NCBI GenBank assembly: GCA_945901145.1
Contig: CAMDJY010000019.1
Coordinates: 1-12,021, forward strand
Reading direction: 5' to 3'
Source: Legionella genomosp. 1
GTDB lineage: Bacteria > Pseudomonadota > Gammaproteobacteria > Legionellales > Legionellaceae
DNA: 12,021 bases
Shown here: positions 1 through 6,216 of the stretch, piece after piece
Numbering within the stretch: the stretch's first letter is position 1
How the letters are laid out: every line of letters starts with the position of its first letter
The notes under the pieces: generated by a model
What the model was told of the DNA's origin: nothing
What the model saw: the letters and a program-made list of their open reading frames with translations, nothing else
Databases searched by the model: none
Position numbers and translations under genes: made by a program

Positions 1-464
1 ATAAAGTAAAATTAACAGAGAAGCAACGAAAAGAATTAATTGAAATAGTGCGGAACGGCAAGCACCATCCGGTCAAAAGTCTTGGACTCTTCAACTACTT
101 GCTGATGAATTAATTCGATTAAATGTTGTTGATAATTTAAATATCCATACAGGAGCTGCTCTCTATGAACTATTAGAGCCTGCTCATGCAAGGAAAATTC
201 TTGAAAAAATAGAATTTCATTATACCCCCAAGCATGGTAGTTGGTTGAATATGGCAGAGATTGAGTTAAGCCATTTGTTTCGCCAGTGCTTGAATCGACG
301 ATATAGCAAATATGGGCGAGGTTGAAAAAGAAGTTAATACTTGGGTAGAGCGGCGAAATAAAAACGCTTATGTCGTTAACTGGCAATTTACTACTGAGGA
401 TTCCAGGATAAAATTGAAACGACTCTACCCAACCATAAAAGACAAAATTAATTTAATGGAGTAG
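1..464 (+). pseudogene. Decayed IS630-family transposase (fossil insertion sequence)
   Basis: The plus strand holds three recognisable pieces of an IS630-type DDE transposase. Frame 3 from position 3 reads KVKLTEKQRKELIEIVRNGK, the N-terminal helix-turn-helix region. Frame 2 from about 83 reads WTLQLLADELIRLNVVD and then passes directly to NLNIHTGAALYELLEPAHAR and the C-terminal DDE signature HYTPKHGSWLNMAEIELS, ending at a stop at 323-325. Frame 3 resumes at 321 with VEKEVNTWVERRNKN and runs through RIKLKRLYP to the natural stop TAG at 462-464. Compared with full-length members (about 340 aa) most of the HTH-to-catalytic middle is missing, including the first two catalytic aspartates, so there are two internal deletions and at least one frameshift. 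The element cannot make an active enzyme. I could not identify terminal inverted repeats or the TA target duplication; the left end may lie outside the window. Confidence 0.88.
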
Positions 465-963
465 TACGAAGAAGAAGTATAGGGATTTTACAGGAATTCC
501 CGCTTAAATCGTATGTCAGCTTAAAAAACACAGGTATGCTTTAAATTCAATCAAAAACAGTTTTGGCATCAATAAAATCCTCTATTCAATCCAAAGGGCG
601 TTGTGCTCTTTTTTGTCAAAAGGGCGTTTGTAACCAAGGCGAGGGGGCTCTTCTGAGTAATTAATAGATTCCGTGAATCTTACTTATGGCTCATAGTCTA
701 CTGCGATGCACCTGTAAACCCCTATTTTATGTGGTTTTTTTTATAGGCGGGAATCACTGATGGGTTAAAGCAGGGTGCGATTGAAACTGCGGTCAACGCC
801 AACCCGCCGTCATTGCGAAAAGATGCTACTTGCTGCTATTGTGCAGCTTATGTTTTGGATTAAATGATTGCAAATGAGCATTAATGGCTATTAGTGTTTT
901 ATTTTTAGAAACGAGAGAAGTGGCAAGGTGTAGTCTGCCTTGCCACAGTATCAAATCCAGAAC
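465..963. other. Non-coding stretch with repeat scraps between IS630 fossil and next gene
   Basis: No open frame here gives a protein I recognise, and no ribosome binding site leads into one. What can be seen: AGATTC-CGT-GAATCT, a perfect short hairpin at 666-680; CCTAT (721-725) with ATAGG (743-747) enclosing a run of eight T; GGCGGG (746-751) matched by CCCGCC (803-808); and CGTCATTGCGA at 808-818, which resembles the core of palindromic repeats common in intracellular bacteria. The segment is probably degraded mobile or repeat DNA next to the IS630 remnant. Confidence 0.5.
918..948 (-). terminator. Hairpin terminator downstream of the 170-aa hydrophobic protein gene
   Basis: A perfect 9-bp stem, GTGGCAAGG (920-928) with CCTTGCCAC (938-946), closes a 9-nt loop. 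It lies 17 nt beyond the stop codon of the minus-strand gene at 964. On the minus strand it is followed by a pyrimidine-rich stretch (TTCTCTCGTTTCT) rather than a clean T run, so it is a likely intrinsic terminator but not an ideal one. Confidence 0.6.
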
Positions 964-1476
964 TTAATTGAAAATGAAGCAATTTTCTTCTTTTGCAGTT
1001 GGTTCATCTGCAGAAGAGGGAGCAATATTAGACTGACTAAACATTCCTTTTGTACTGCTTAAGCCGGGATTAGCTCGCGAACCAGAGTGCGCCATTAATG
1101 TTTTTATCCCGCTAACAATCAAATCAATTAAATTAATCACAGGGCTTAATACTGCCATTACCAAAGATGCAGGGCATGTAATAAGATAAAAAAATGCGAC
1201 TATAAGTGCATCAACCAAGCTGGGATTGGGGACATCTTTAATAGGATAAAAAAGCATATATAGAGGTATAATGACGGCAGCGAAGGGTGCTGTTAATGCC
1301 ATCAATAAGAAAGTAATTGGAGCAGAAATCACTGATATTGCACGATATTTAGGATCATATGTAGAGGAATATGGTCTAAAAAAAACTTGTCTATCAAATC
1401 TGGGTATTCCATAACCCTTATCACCCATGATAAAGTCACCAGAAACTCCAGTTGCACGCATCTCACTTCTATACAT
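964..1476 (-). CDS. Small protein with two hydrophobic segments, effector-like, function unknown
   Basis: This is a 170-aa protein that I do not recognise. The start chosen is the ATG at 1476 because AAAGGAGAT lies 7 nt upstream; an upstream in-frame start at 1515 would sit inside the promoter. Residues 1-46 are polar. Two long hydrophobic segments follow (about 47-79 and 88-123) with a Pro/Asp-containing turn (DVPNPSLVD) between them, suggesting a membrane hairpin. The tail of about 45 residues is polar and Ser-rich and ends with an acidic patch (SSADEPTAKEEN) before CFIFN. A short protein with a hairpin and a Glu/Ser-rich C-terminus fits the look of type IV (Dot/Icm) substrates in Legionellales, but this is inference. 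There is no signal peptide. The gene is monocistronic, with its own promoter and terminator, between an IS fossil and a housekeeping operon. It could equally be an ordinary small inner-membrane protein. Confidence 0.75.
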   Translation of the reverse strand: MYRSEMRATGVSGDFIMGDKGYGIPRFDRQVFFRPYSSTYDPKYRAISVISAPITFLLMALTAPFAAVIIPLYMLFYPIKDVPNPSLVDALIVAFFYLITCPASLVMAVLSPVINLIDLIVSGIKTLMAHSGSRANPGLSSTKGMFSQSNIAPSSADEPTAKEENCFIFN

Positions 1477-1505
1477 GTTTACATCTCCTTTCATTGTTGT
1501 TAAAA

Positions 1506-1534
1506 ATATTAACATATGTACAAATTTATGTCAA
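1506..1534 (-). promoter_or_regulatory. Near-consensus sigma-70 promoter for the gene at 964-1476
   Basis: On the minus strand TTGACA (1534-1529, perfect -35) is followed after exactly 17 nt by TAATAT (1511-1506, -10). The predicted transcript starts near 1499, giving a leader of about 20 nt that carries the Shine-Dalgarno sequence AAAGGAGAT. This is the best promoter in the window and suggests strong expression, unless repressed. A GTTAA/TTAAC inverted repeat overlaps the -10. Confidence 0.8.
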
Positions 1535-1741
1535 TTATAATTTCGACAACTTAACTTGACTTTGGACAACCAGCGATCTAAGACGAGCCCGAGTCCGTGG
1601 ACGTGACCGAGCCCGCCCGTACCCGCTCAATCTGATTTTTGAGCCATTTCAATTTTTTTAGAAGACGATAATTTGTTAACAGATTTAAACTTGGAAAAAC
1701 GTACTACAATATAAATAAGTGTCTTAACGGAGATAAAGATC
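1535..1741. other. Divergent intergenic region with an isolated GC-rich block
   Basis: Between the divergent genes at 1476 and 1742 the DNA is AT-rich except for 1584-1628, where 34 of 45 bases are G or C. That block contains CGAGCCCG twice (1584-1591 and 1608-1615, 24 bp apart) and the small palindrome GTCCGTGGAC. GACAAC is also repeated at 1544-1549 and 1564-1569. No open frame or RNA gene was recognised. Towards 1742 lies a candidate -10 (TACAAT, 1705-1710) for the ferritin-like gene without a convincing -35, then the ribosome binding site GGAGA at 1729-1733. Confidence 0.55.
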
Positions 1742-2284
1742 ATGGCTCTTAACAGAAAAAAACCAGTTTATGATTTAGATGAAATAAAAAATCAAGCCCA
1801 AAAATCACTCCGGGATGGCTCGGTTACCAAAGATTATCCCTTAGATATCGAGGAGGCTTGTCAGCTTTTAAATTCTGCATTAGCAACTGAAATTATGTGT
1901 GTGTTGCGTTATCGTCATCATCAAATTATTGCAAAAGGTATTGATAAACCACAAGTCGCTGCAGAATTTCAAGAGCATGCTGCAGATGAAGAGCGTCATA
2001 TGATGATGATCGCTGAGCGAATCAATCAGTTAGGCGGTAATCCTGATTTTAATCCGGCTACAGTCTTGCAAAGAACAGCGACTGAATATGGTACAGGTCG
2101 TGACTTATTGAAATTAATTGAAGAAGATTTAATTGCAGAAAGAATAGCAATTATGGTTTATCGAAAATTGATTGATTGGTTTGGATCGAAGGATCCAACG
2201 ACTAGACGAATGCTTGAAAAAATATTAAAAGACGAGGAAGATCATGCCGATGATCTATCCGATCTTTTGGTAACACGAGAATGA
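1742..2284 (+). CDS. Ferritin-like di-iron protein (bacterioferritin/Dps-like)
   Basis: This 180-aa cytosolic four-helix-bundle protein probably oxidises and stores iron or protects against peroxide. The di-iron ligands of the ferritin superfamily can be placed in order: E50 in helix A (ALATEIM), E83xxH86 in helix B (DEERH), E133 in helix C (LIAERIA) and E165xxH168 in helix D (DEEDH). The length is slightly above the about 155-160 aa of classical bacterioferritin because of a polar N-terminal extension of about 30 residues. The usual haem-ligand methionine context of Bfr is not obvious, so I leave the symbol blank: it may be a bacterioferritin-like or Dps-like member. The ATG at 1742 is preceded by GGAGA 8 nt upstream. 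The gene lies 65 nt before fdxA on the same strand with no clear terminator between them, so co-transcription is possible and would fit an iron/redox pairing. Confidence 0.88.
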   Translation: MALNRKKPVYDLDEIKNQAQKSLRDGSVTKDYPLDIEEACQLLNSALATEIMCVLRYRHHQIIAKGIDKPQVAAEFQEHAADEERHMMMIAERINQLGGNPDFNPATVLQRTATEYGTGRDLLKLIEEDLIAERIAIMVYRKLIDWFGSKDPTTRRMLEKILKDEEDHADDLSDLLVTRE

Positions 2285-2349
2285 TGATTTCTTTGAGGGT
2301 GAATTTATGTTTTAATCATAGCCCAGTATTCATTTGAGTGAGGATTGTC

Positions 2350-2691
2350 ATGACCTTTGTTGTGACTGAGAGCTGTATAAAATGTAAATATACCGATTGC
2401 GTTGAAGTTTGCCCAGTCGATTGTTTTTATGAGGGGCCCAATGCTTTGGTGATTCATCCCGAAGAGTGTATTGATTGTGCTTTGTGTGAACCTGAATGTC
2501 CAGTTAATGCTATCATGTCTGAAGATGATTTAGCCGAAGAACAGCGTCATTTTTTAGAGATCAATGCTGATCGGTCTGCCGTGTGGCCGAATATTACTGC
2601 TAAAAAAGACGCGCCAGCAGATGCGAAAGATTGGGAGTCGGTGAAAAATAAATTGCAATATCTTGAAAAAGAGTGGCATCCAAAAGAGTAG
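2350..2691 (+). CDS. fdxA: 7Fe ferredoxin FdxA ([3Fe-4S][4Fe-4S])
   Basis: A 113-aa electron carrier of the Azotobacter FdI type. By alignment to that family C9, C17 and C50 should bind the [3Fe-4S] cluster, and C21, C40, C43 and C46 the [4Fe-4S] cluster; C12 and C25 are additional. The motifs [17 protein letters not shown] and [12 protein letters not shown] are intact, and the tail carries the conserved VWPNIT and [10 protein letters not shown] segments. The ATG at 2350 was preferred to the in-frame codon at 2338 because the family begins MTxVVTE and GTGAGG precedes it at good spacing. The gene starts 65 nt after the ferritin-like gene and ends 4 nt before tsaB, so it is the first or second gene of the operon. 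The electron donor and acceptor cannot be deduced from the window. Confidence 0.95.
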   Translation: MTFVVTESCIKCKYTDCVEVCPVDCFYEGPNALVIHPEECIDCALCEPECPVNAIMSEDDLAEEQRHFLEINADRSAVWPNITAKKDAPADAKDWESVKNKLQYLEKEWHPKE

Positions 2692-2695
2692 TCTG

Positions 2696-3373
2696 ATGAA
2701 CCAAAATTTGCTGGCAATGGATACCTCTACTCAACGTGCCTCTATTGCACTTTCGATGCACGGCGTGATTTATGCTGAAACTGAATCGGTGGTCTTTGAA
2801 CATGCACGGAACATCTTACCAATGATTGAGCGCGTGCTCACAGCTGCTGATGCTAGTATTGCTGATTTAGATGGGATTGTTTTTGGTAGAGGGCCTGGCA
2901 GTTTTACCGGACTAAGAATTGCCTGTAGTGTCGCTAAAGGCTTAGCATATGCACATGATTTACCCTTGTTTTCTATCAGTAGTCTTGCGTCGATTGCAGA
3001 GCAAGTGCTCACAAGGACCCAGGAGCAATTGCCGGTGTTGGCAATGATGGATGCGCGTATGAATCAAGTGTATTGGGGTTTTTTTACAGAATTAACACAA
3101 GAAGCGCGTGAGTGTGTGACAAATCCTGAAGCCGTGGTCATCCCTGAAACGATGTCTTTTATTCTTGCCGGGGTTGGCTTAGACAATTATCTCGCATTGC
3201 TGCCTGAAGCATTACAGAATACATGCGTGCGACATGAAGTGATTCATCCTGATGCTGCAGCAATGATTCGCTTGGTCGCTGTAAATAATACCCAACCAGT
3301 TGATTTAGCCAATGCAGAGCCGGTTTATATTCGTAATCAAGTGACGCATACCCAAGGAAAATCCCATGGATAA
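2696..3373 (+). CDS. tsaB: tRNA t6A37 threonylcarbamoyltransferase subunit TsaB (YeaZ)
   Basis: This 225-aa protein is the non-catalytic partner that, with TsaD and TsaE, installs threonylcarbamoyl-adenosine at position 37 of ANN-decoding tRNAs in the cytosol. The ASKHA-type fold begins with [15 protein letters not shown] (residues 5-19), and the family signature [12 protein letters not shown] covers residues 64-75, followed by SVAKGLAY. The ATG at 2696 was chosen because family proteins begin a few residues before the DTST motif; an earlier in-frame codon at 2663 would lie inside fdxA. Length matches the family (E. coli 231 aa). It starts 4 nt after the fdxA stop and overlaps the following zinc-ribbon gene by 8 nt, indicating translational coupling. 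TsaD and TsaE are not in the window. Confidence 0.94.
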   Translation: MNQNLLAMDTSTQRASIALSMHGVIYAETESVVFEHARNILPMIERVLTAADASIADLDGIVFGRGPGSFTGLRIACSVAKGLAYAHDLPLFSISSLASIAEQVLTRTQEQLPVLAMMDARMNQVYWGFFTELTQEARECVTNPEAVVIPETMSFILAGVGLDNYLALLPEALQNTCVRHEVIHPDAAAMIRLVAVNNTQPVDLANAEPVYIRNQVTHTQGKSHG

Positions 3374-3545
3374 AAAATTATTAGCAATTTTGGTGTGCCC
3401 AGTGTGTAAAGGTAAGCTGCTTTTAAAAACCCATGAATTAATTTGTCGTTTTGATCGATTAGCTTATCCCATTCGTGATGGTATCCCGATTATGATTGAG
3501 CAAGAAGCTCGTGCTTTGAGTCTTGAGGAAAAAGATCAATTATGA
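3366..3545 (+). CDS. ycaR: YcaR/Trm112-like zinc-ribbon protein (UPF0434)
   Basis: This short gene of 59 aa begins [20 protein letters not shown] and continues [20 protein letters not shown] CxxC pair (C11, C14) and a later C27 fit the small Trm112/UPF0434 family. The [12 protein letters not shown] core and the length of about 60 aa are typical. The molecular role in bacteria is not settled; Trm112 in eukaryotes activates methyltransferases, but that should not be transferred directly. Context is strong: in E. coli ycaR sits directly before kdsB, as here. The ATG at 3366 lies inside the tsaB end (8-nt overlap) and the stop overlaps the kdsB start in an ATGA arrangement (3542-3545), so expression is coupled to both neighbours. 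The fourth zinc ligand expected in some homologues is not seen; the second pair is reduced to one cysteine. Confidence 0.92.
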   Translation: MDKKLLAILVCPVCKGKLLLKTHELICRFDRLAYPIRDGIPIMIEQEARALSLEEKDQL

Positions 3546-4282
3546 CGACACCTGATTTTCATGTAATAATTCCAGCACGATTTGATTCTTCGCGTCTTCC
3601 AGGAAAATTATTAATGCAATTAAAAGGCCTGAGTGTTCTCGAGCGCGTATACCGACAAGCTTTGCTGGCCCGGCCAAAATCAATCACCATTGCGACCGAT
3701 CACCCCGATATTTTTTCAAAAGCTTCTGGATGGGGGGCAACGGTCTGCATGACTTCTACAACCCATCAAACCGGCAGTGATCGTATTGCTGAAGTTGTTG
3801 AGCGCATAGGTTTTGGTGCAGATGAAATCATTGTTAATGTGCAAGGGGATGAGCCGTTTATTTCACCGTTACTGATTCAGCAAGTCGCACATGCCCTCAG
3901 TTTGAGTCATGCGTCGATGGCGACGTTATGTTGGCCGCTAAAGACGTTGGCTGAATATCATAATTCGCATGTAGTTAAAGTTGTGCGTAATTGTCACCAT
4001 GATGCACTGTATTTTTCAAGAAGTCCAATGCCTGCTTTTCGTGATGGGGAAGTTGAATTAAGCTTGGTTTATCGACATATTGGTTTATATGCTTATTCTG
4101 CTGATTTTTTGACTCAATATGTCAAATGGCCTGTGTGTCCGCTTGAATCATTTGAAGCACTGGAGCAATTGCGGATCCTTTGGCATGGTTATTCCATTCG
4201 GGTCGAAGAAGCCTGCGTAGAACCTGGGCAGGATATTAATACATTAGAAGATTTTAAGCGCGCAGAAAGTCTATTCGTATAG
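3542..4282 (+). CDS. kdsB: 3-deoxy-manno-octulosonate cytidylyltransferase (CMP-Kdo synthetase) KdsB
   Basis: KdsB joins CTP and Kdo to give CMP-Kdo, the activated sugar for the inner core of lipopolysaccharide, in the cytosol. At 246 aa it matches E. coli KdsB (248 aa). The nucleotide-binding loop [13 protein letters not shown] is at residues 10-22. [10 protein letters not shown] (98-107) carries the Mg-binding D103, YFSRSPMP (157-164) is the Kdo-site region, [11 protein letters not shown] (206-216) is conserved, and D231 in [10 protein letters not shown] is the likely second metal ligand. The start ATG overlaps the stop of ycaR by 4 nt (ATGA), so it is last in the fdxA-tsaB-ycaR-kdsB unit. 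Presence of an intact kdsB implies the organism makes Kdo-containing LPS. A strong hairpin follows 8 nt after the stop. Confidence 0.96.
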   Translation: MTTPDFHVIIPARFDSSRLPGKLLMQLKGLSVLERVYRQALLARPKSITIATDHPDIFSKASGWGATVCMTSTTHQTGSDRIAEVVERIGFGADEIIVNVQGDEPFISPLLIQQVAHALSLSHASMATLCWPLKTLAEYHNSHVVKVVRNCHHDALYFSRSPMPAFRDGEVELSLVYRHIGLYAYSADFLTQYVKWPVCPLESFEALEQLRILWHGYSIRVEEACVEPGQDINTLEDFKRAESLFV

Positions 4283-4289
4283 AGCGCTG

Positions 4290-4314
4290 TTGTTCCCATG
4301 TTTCATGGGAACAA
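4290..4314. terminator. Shared hairpin terminator for convergent kdsB and proS
   Basis: TTGTTCCCATG (4290-4300) and CATGGGAACAA (4304-4314) form a perfect 11-bp stem with a 3-nt loop. It lies just after the kdsB stop. The proS stop codon (4303-4305, minus strand) falls at the loop, so the last four sense codons of proS form one arm. On the plus strand it is followed by the T-rich TGTTGTTAAG. On the minus strand no T run follows, so termination is more convincing for kdsB than for proS. Confidence 0.7.
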
Positions 4315-6009
4315 TGTTGTTAAGAATGCGTCAAGATCATCCAGTGCAATGATTTGTGATTCTGATTGATGACGGGCCTTATATTCAAGCTGATTGTTTT
4401 CGAGTAACCGATCGCTGATGACCAAGCGATGGGGAATGCCAATGAGATCATGGTCGCTGAATAGTACACCAGGCCTTTCATTTCTATCATCTAATAGAAC
4501 ATCAATATGTTGAGCGCAAAGTTGTTGATAAAGTCTTTCACTGACTTGTTTGACTTGCTCCGAACGATTAAGATTTATTGGGATTAATCCGACTTGAAAA
4601 GGTGCAATTGATGTTGGCCAAAGAATACCACGCTCATCATGCAACTGTTCAATTGCTGCGGCGACCAGACGGCTTACTCCAAATCCATAGCAACCCATGA
4701 TTAACGTTTGAGCGACACCTGTTTCATTGGTGACTTGGGCCTGCATTGCTTTTGCATATTTTGAACCAAGCTGGAACACATGTCCTACTTCTATACCACG
4801 ACACACTTGCAATTGACCTAAGCCATCAGGGCTTGGATCACCCACGGTAACTTCTCTTAGGTCATAGATTTCGAGCGGATTAACATCGCGTTGCCAATCG
4901 GCATTGACAAAGTGTTGGCCTTCTTTATTCGCGCCACAGACAAAATTTGACAGTGCACGTGCATGATGATCGACAATCATTGGAATATTGAGCTGAATTG
5001 GGCCAAGAAAGCCAGTAGAAACGCCGATATTTTTTAAAATCGTTTGATCATCGGCGAATCGCAGTGGCGATTTGACCCAGGGGTGTTTTGCCGCTTTAAT
5101 TTCATTGAGTTTATCTTGGCCGCGTATGATAAGCGCGATTAATGGGTGTTCAGTGCCTTCAACGATTAATGTTTTAACGGTTTGTTCAGCCGGTATATTC
5201 AGATGGGCAGAGACATCGAGGATGGTTTTTTGTGTTGGTGTATCGACTCGGGTGAGAGTTTTTGCAGCTGTGGTTGATGCGGGCGCGGGGAAGAGGCTGG
5301 TCGCCTGTTCAATATTTGCTGCATAATCACTGCGATCACTATAGAAAATGATATCTTCTCCTGCGTCGGCCAGCACTTGGAATTCATGGGAAATCGCACC
5401 ACCAATCGCGCCGGTATCGGCCTCGACTGCGCGATATTTTAGTCCGATTCTTTCTAAGATACGTGAATAGGCATGATACATTTTGTCGTAGGTTTGTTGT
5501 AAGCATGCCTGGTCCAAATGAAACGAATAGGCGTCTTTCATGATAAATTCGCGTGCCCGCATGACCCCAAAGCGCGGTCTAATTTCATCACGAAATTTAG
5601 TTTGAATTTGATAAACATTGAGGGGTAATTGCTTATAAGATTTTAATTCTTGTCGCATGAGGTCGGTGATCACTTCTTCATGCGTAGGGCCGAAACAATA
5701 AGAACGCTGACTGTTATCTTCCATGGTTAATAGTTGGTTGCCAAAGGTCTCCCAACGTCCGGTTTCTTGCCAGAGTTCTGCGGGTTGAATTGATGGCATG
5801 AATAATTCTATGGCACCGACATGGTTCATTTCTTCACGAATAATTGCTTCAACACGTCGCAAGACCTTTAAACCCATGGGTAACCAGGTATAAAGACCAG
5901 AGGCTAATTTACGAATCATCCCGGCTCTTAGCATGAGTTGATGTGATATGATTTCAGCATCATGAGGGGTCTCTTTCAGAGTGGGCATAAACCATTGTGA
6001 CGCACGCAT
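4303..6009 (-). CDS. proS: Prolyl-tRNA synthetase, bacterial type with editing insertion
   Basis: Class II synthetase that charges tRNA-Pro in the cytosol; 568 aa, close to E. coli (572 aa). The ATG at 6009 was chosen because AAGGA lies 7 nt upstream and family proteins begin MRxSQ(W/Y)xxPTLKE; the open frame extends 36 codons further but without support. Seen in order: N-terminal catalytic part with RKLASGLYTWLPMG (33-46), FGPTHEEVITD (106-116) and motif 2 TKFRDEIRPRFGVMRAREF (137-155). The YbaK-like cis-editing insertion follows at about residues 225-400 and includes K279, the position of the editing lysine described in E. coli. Motif 3 GCYGFGVSRLVAAAIE covers 439-454, and the anticodon-binding domain runs from about 470 to the end (DDRNERPGVLFSDHDLIGIP). 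Nothing is missing. The gene converges on kdsB; its stop codon lies within the shared hairpin. Confidence 0.97.
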   Translation of the reverse strand: MRASQWFMPTLKETPHDAEIISHQLMLRAGMIRKLASGLYTWLPMGLKVLRRVEAIIREEMNHVGAIELFMPSIQPAELWQETGRWETFGNQLLTMEDNSQRSYCFGPTHEEVITDLMRQELKSYKQLPLNVYQIQTKFRDEIRPRFGVMRAREFIMKDAYSFHLDQACLQQTYDKMYHAYSRILERIGLKYRAVEADTGAIGGAISHEFQVLADAGEDIIFYSDRSDYAANIEQATSLFPAPASTTAAKTLTRVDTPTQKTILDVSAHLNIPAEQTVKTLIVEGTEHPLIALIIRGQDKLNEIKAAKHPWVKSPLRFADDQTILKNIGVSTGFLGPIQLNIPMIVDHHARALSNFVCGANKEGQHFVNADWQRDVNPLEIYDLREVTVGDPSPDGLGQLQVCRGIEVGHVFQLGSKYAKAMQAQVTNETGVAQTLIMGCYGFGVSRLVAAAIEQLHDERGILWPTSIAPFQVGLIPINLNRSEQVKQVSERLYQQLCAQHIDVLLDDRNERPGVLFSDHDLIGIPHRLVISDRLLENNQLEYKARHQSESQIIALDDLDAFLTTLFP

Positions 6010-6055
6010 GTTGGTTCCTTGAAATTTAATAGATATTTTAAAGATTCGATTGTGA

Positions 6056-6084
6056 AAAATATTATTTATGCGGGAATAATGCAA
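6056..6084 (-). promoter_or_regulatory. Probable sigma-70 promoter of proS
   Basis: Minus strand TTGCAT (6084-6079) and TATTTT (6061-6056) are separated by 17 nt. The predicted transcript begins near 6049, about 40 nt before the proS ATG. Just upstream of the -35 is a perfect 7-bp inverted repeat (6088-6106). Confidence 0.5.
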
Positions 6085-6087
6085 GTA

Positions 6088-6106
6088 TATCGTAAATTCT
6101 ACGATA
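6088..6106. promoter_or_regulatory. Palindrome upstream of the proS promoter, possible operator
   Basis: TATCGTA (6088-6094) and TACGATA (6100-6106) are perfect inverted arms around a 5-nt centre AATTC. A 19-bp dyad next to a -35 box is a typical place for a dimeric regulator, but no regulator is known from the sequence and the AT-rich context raises the chance of coincidence. Confidence 0.35.
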
Positions 6107-6153
6107 ATATTATCCAAAAAATTTTAAAATAAAAATTCTCATTGTGGATTAAT

Positions 6154-6200
6154 ATTGATCATATAATCAATTTGTGATAAGTTATAACAAATTTTTTAAT
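6154..6200 (+). promoter_or_regulatory. Candidate promoter and dyad upstream of the Fic gene
   Basis: TTGTGA (6172-6177) and TTTAAT (6195-6200) are 17 nt apart and would start transcription near 6207, just before the ATG at 6217. Immediately upstream lies the dyad ATTGAT (6154-6159) / ATCAAT (6166-6171) with a 6-nt spacer. The region is very AT-rich, so several alternative -10/-35 pairs can be drawn. Confidence 0.35.
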
Positions 6201-6216
6201 CATAGTGATATATTAT

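Noticed and set aside
36..386. Minus-strand open frame of 116 codons opposite the left end
   Set aside because: It is the antisense shadow of the IS630 transposase remnant, whose plus-strand frames match the family signature HYTPKHGSWLNMAEIE.
770..864. Short plus-strand frames giving cysteine-containing peptides near 781-864
   Set aside because: No ribosome binding site, no recognisable family and location inside repeat scraps; not supportable as a gene.
964..990. C-terminal CFIFN as a CaaX prenylation motif of the 170-aa protein
   Set aside because: CaaX requires Cys at the fourth position from the end; here it is the fifth.
1502..1517. GTTAA/TTAAC repeat near the promoter as a possible PmrA-type regulatory box
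   Set aside because: It overlaps the -10 rather than the -35 region and matches the tandem PmrA consensus only partly; AT-rich chance match is likely.
5072..5326. Plus-strand open frames within proS and within dipZ (for example 8339-8539, 8603-8845, 9152-9334)
   Set aside because: They lie opposite strongly conserved genes, have no ribosome binding sites and give no recognisable proteins.
6010..6204. T-box leader or riboswitch upstream of proS
   Set aside because: The predicted leader is only about 40 nt and shows no T-box sequence or antiterminator structure; gammaproteobacterial proS is not normally T-box controlled.
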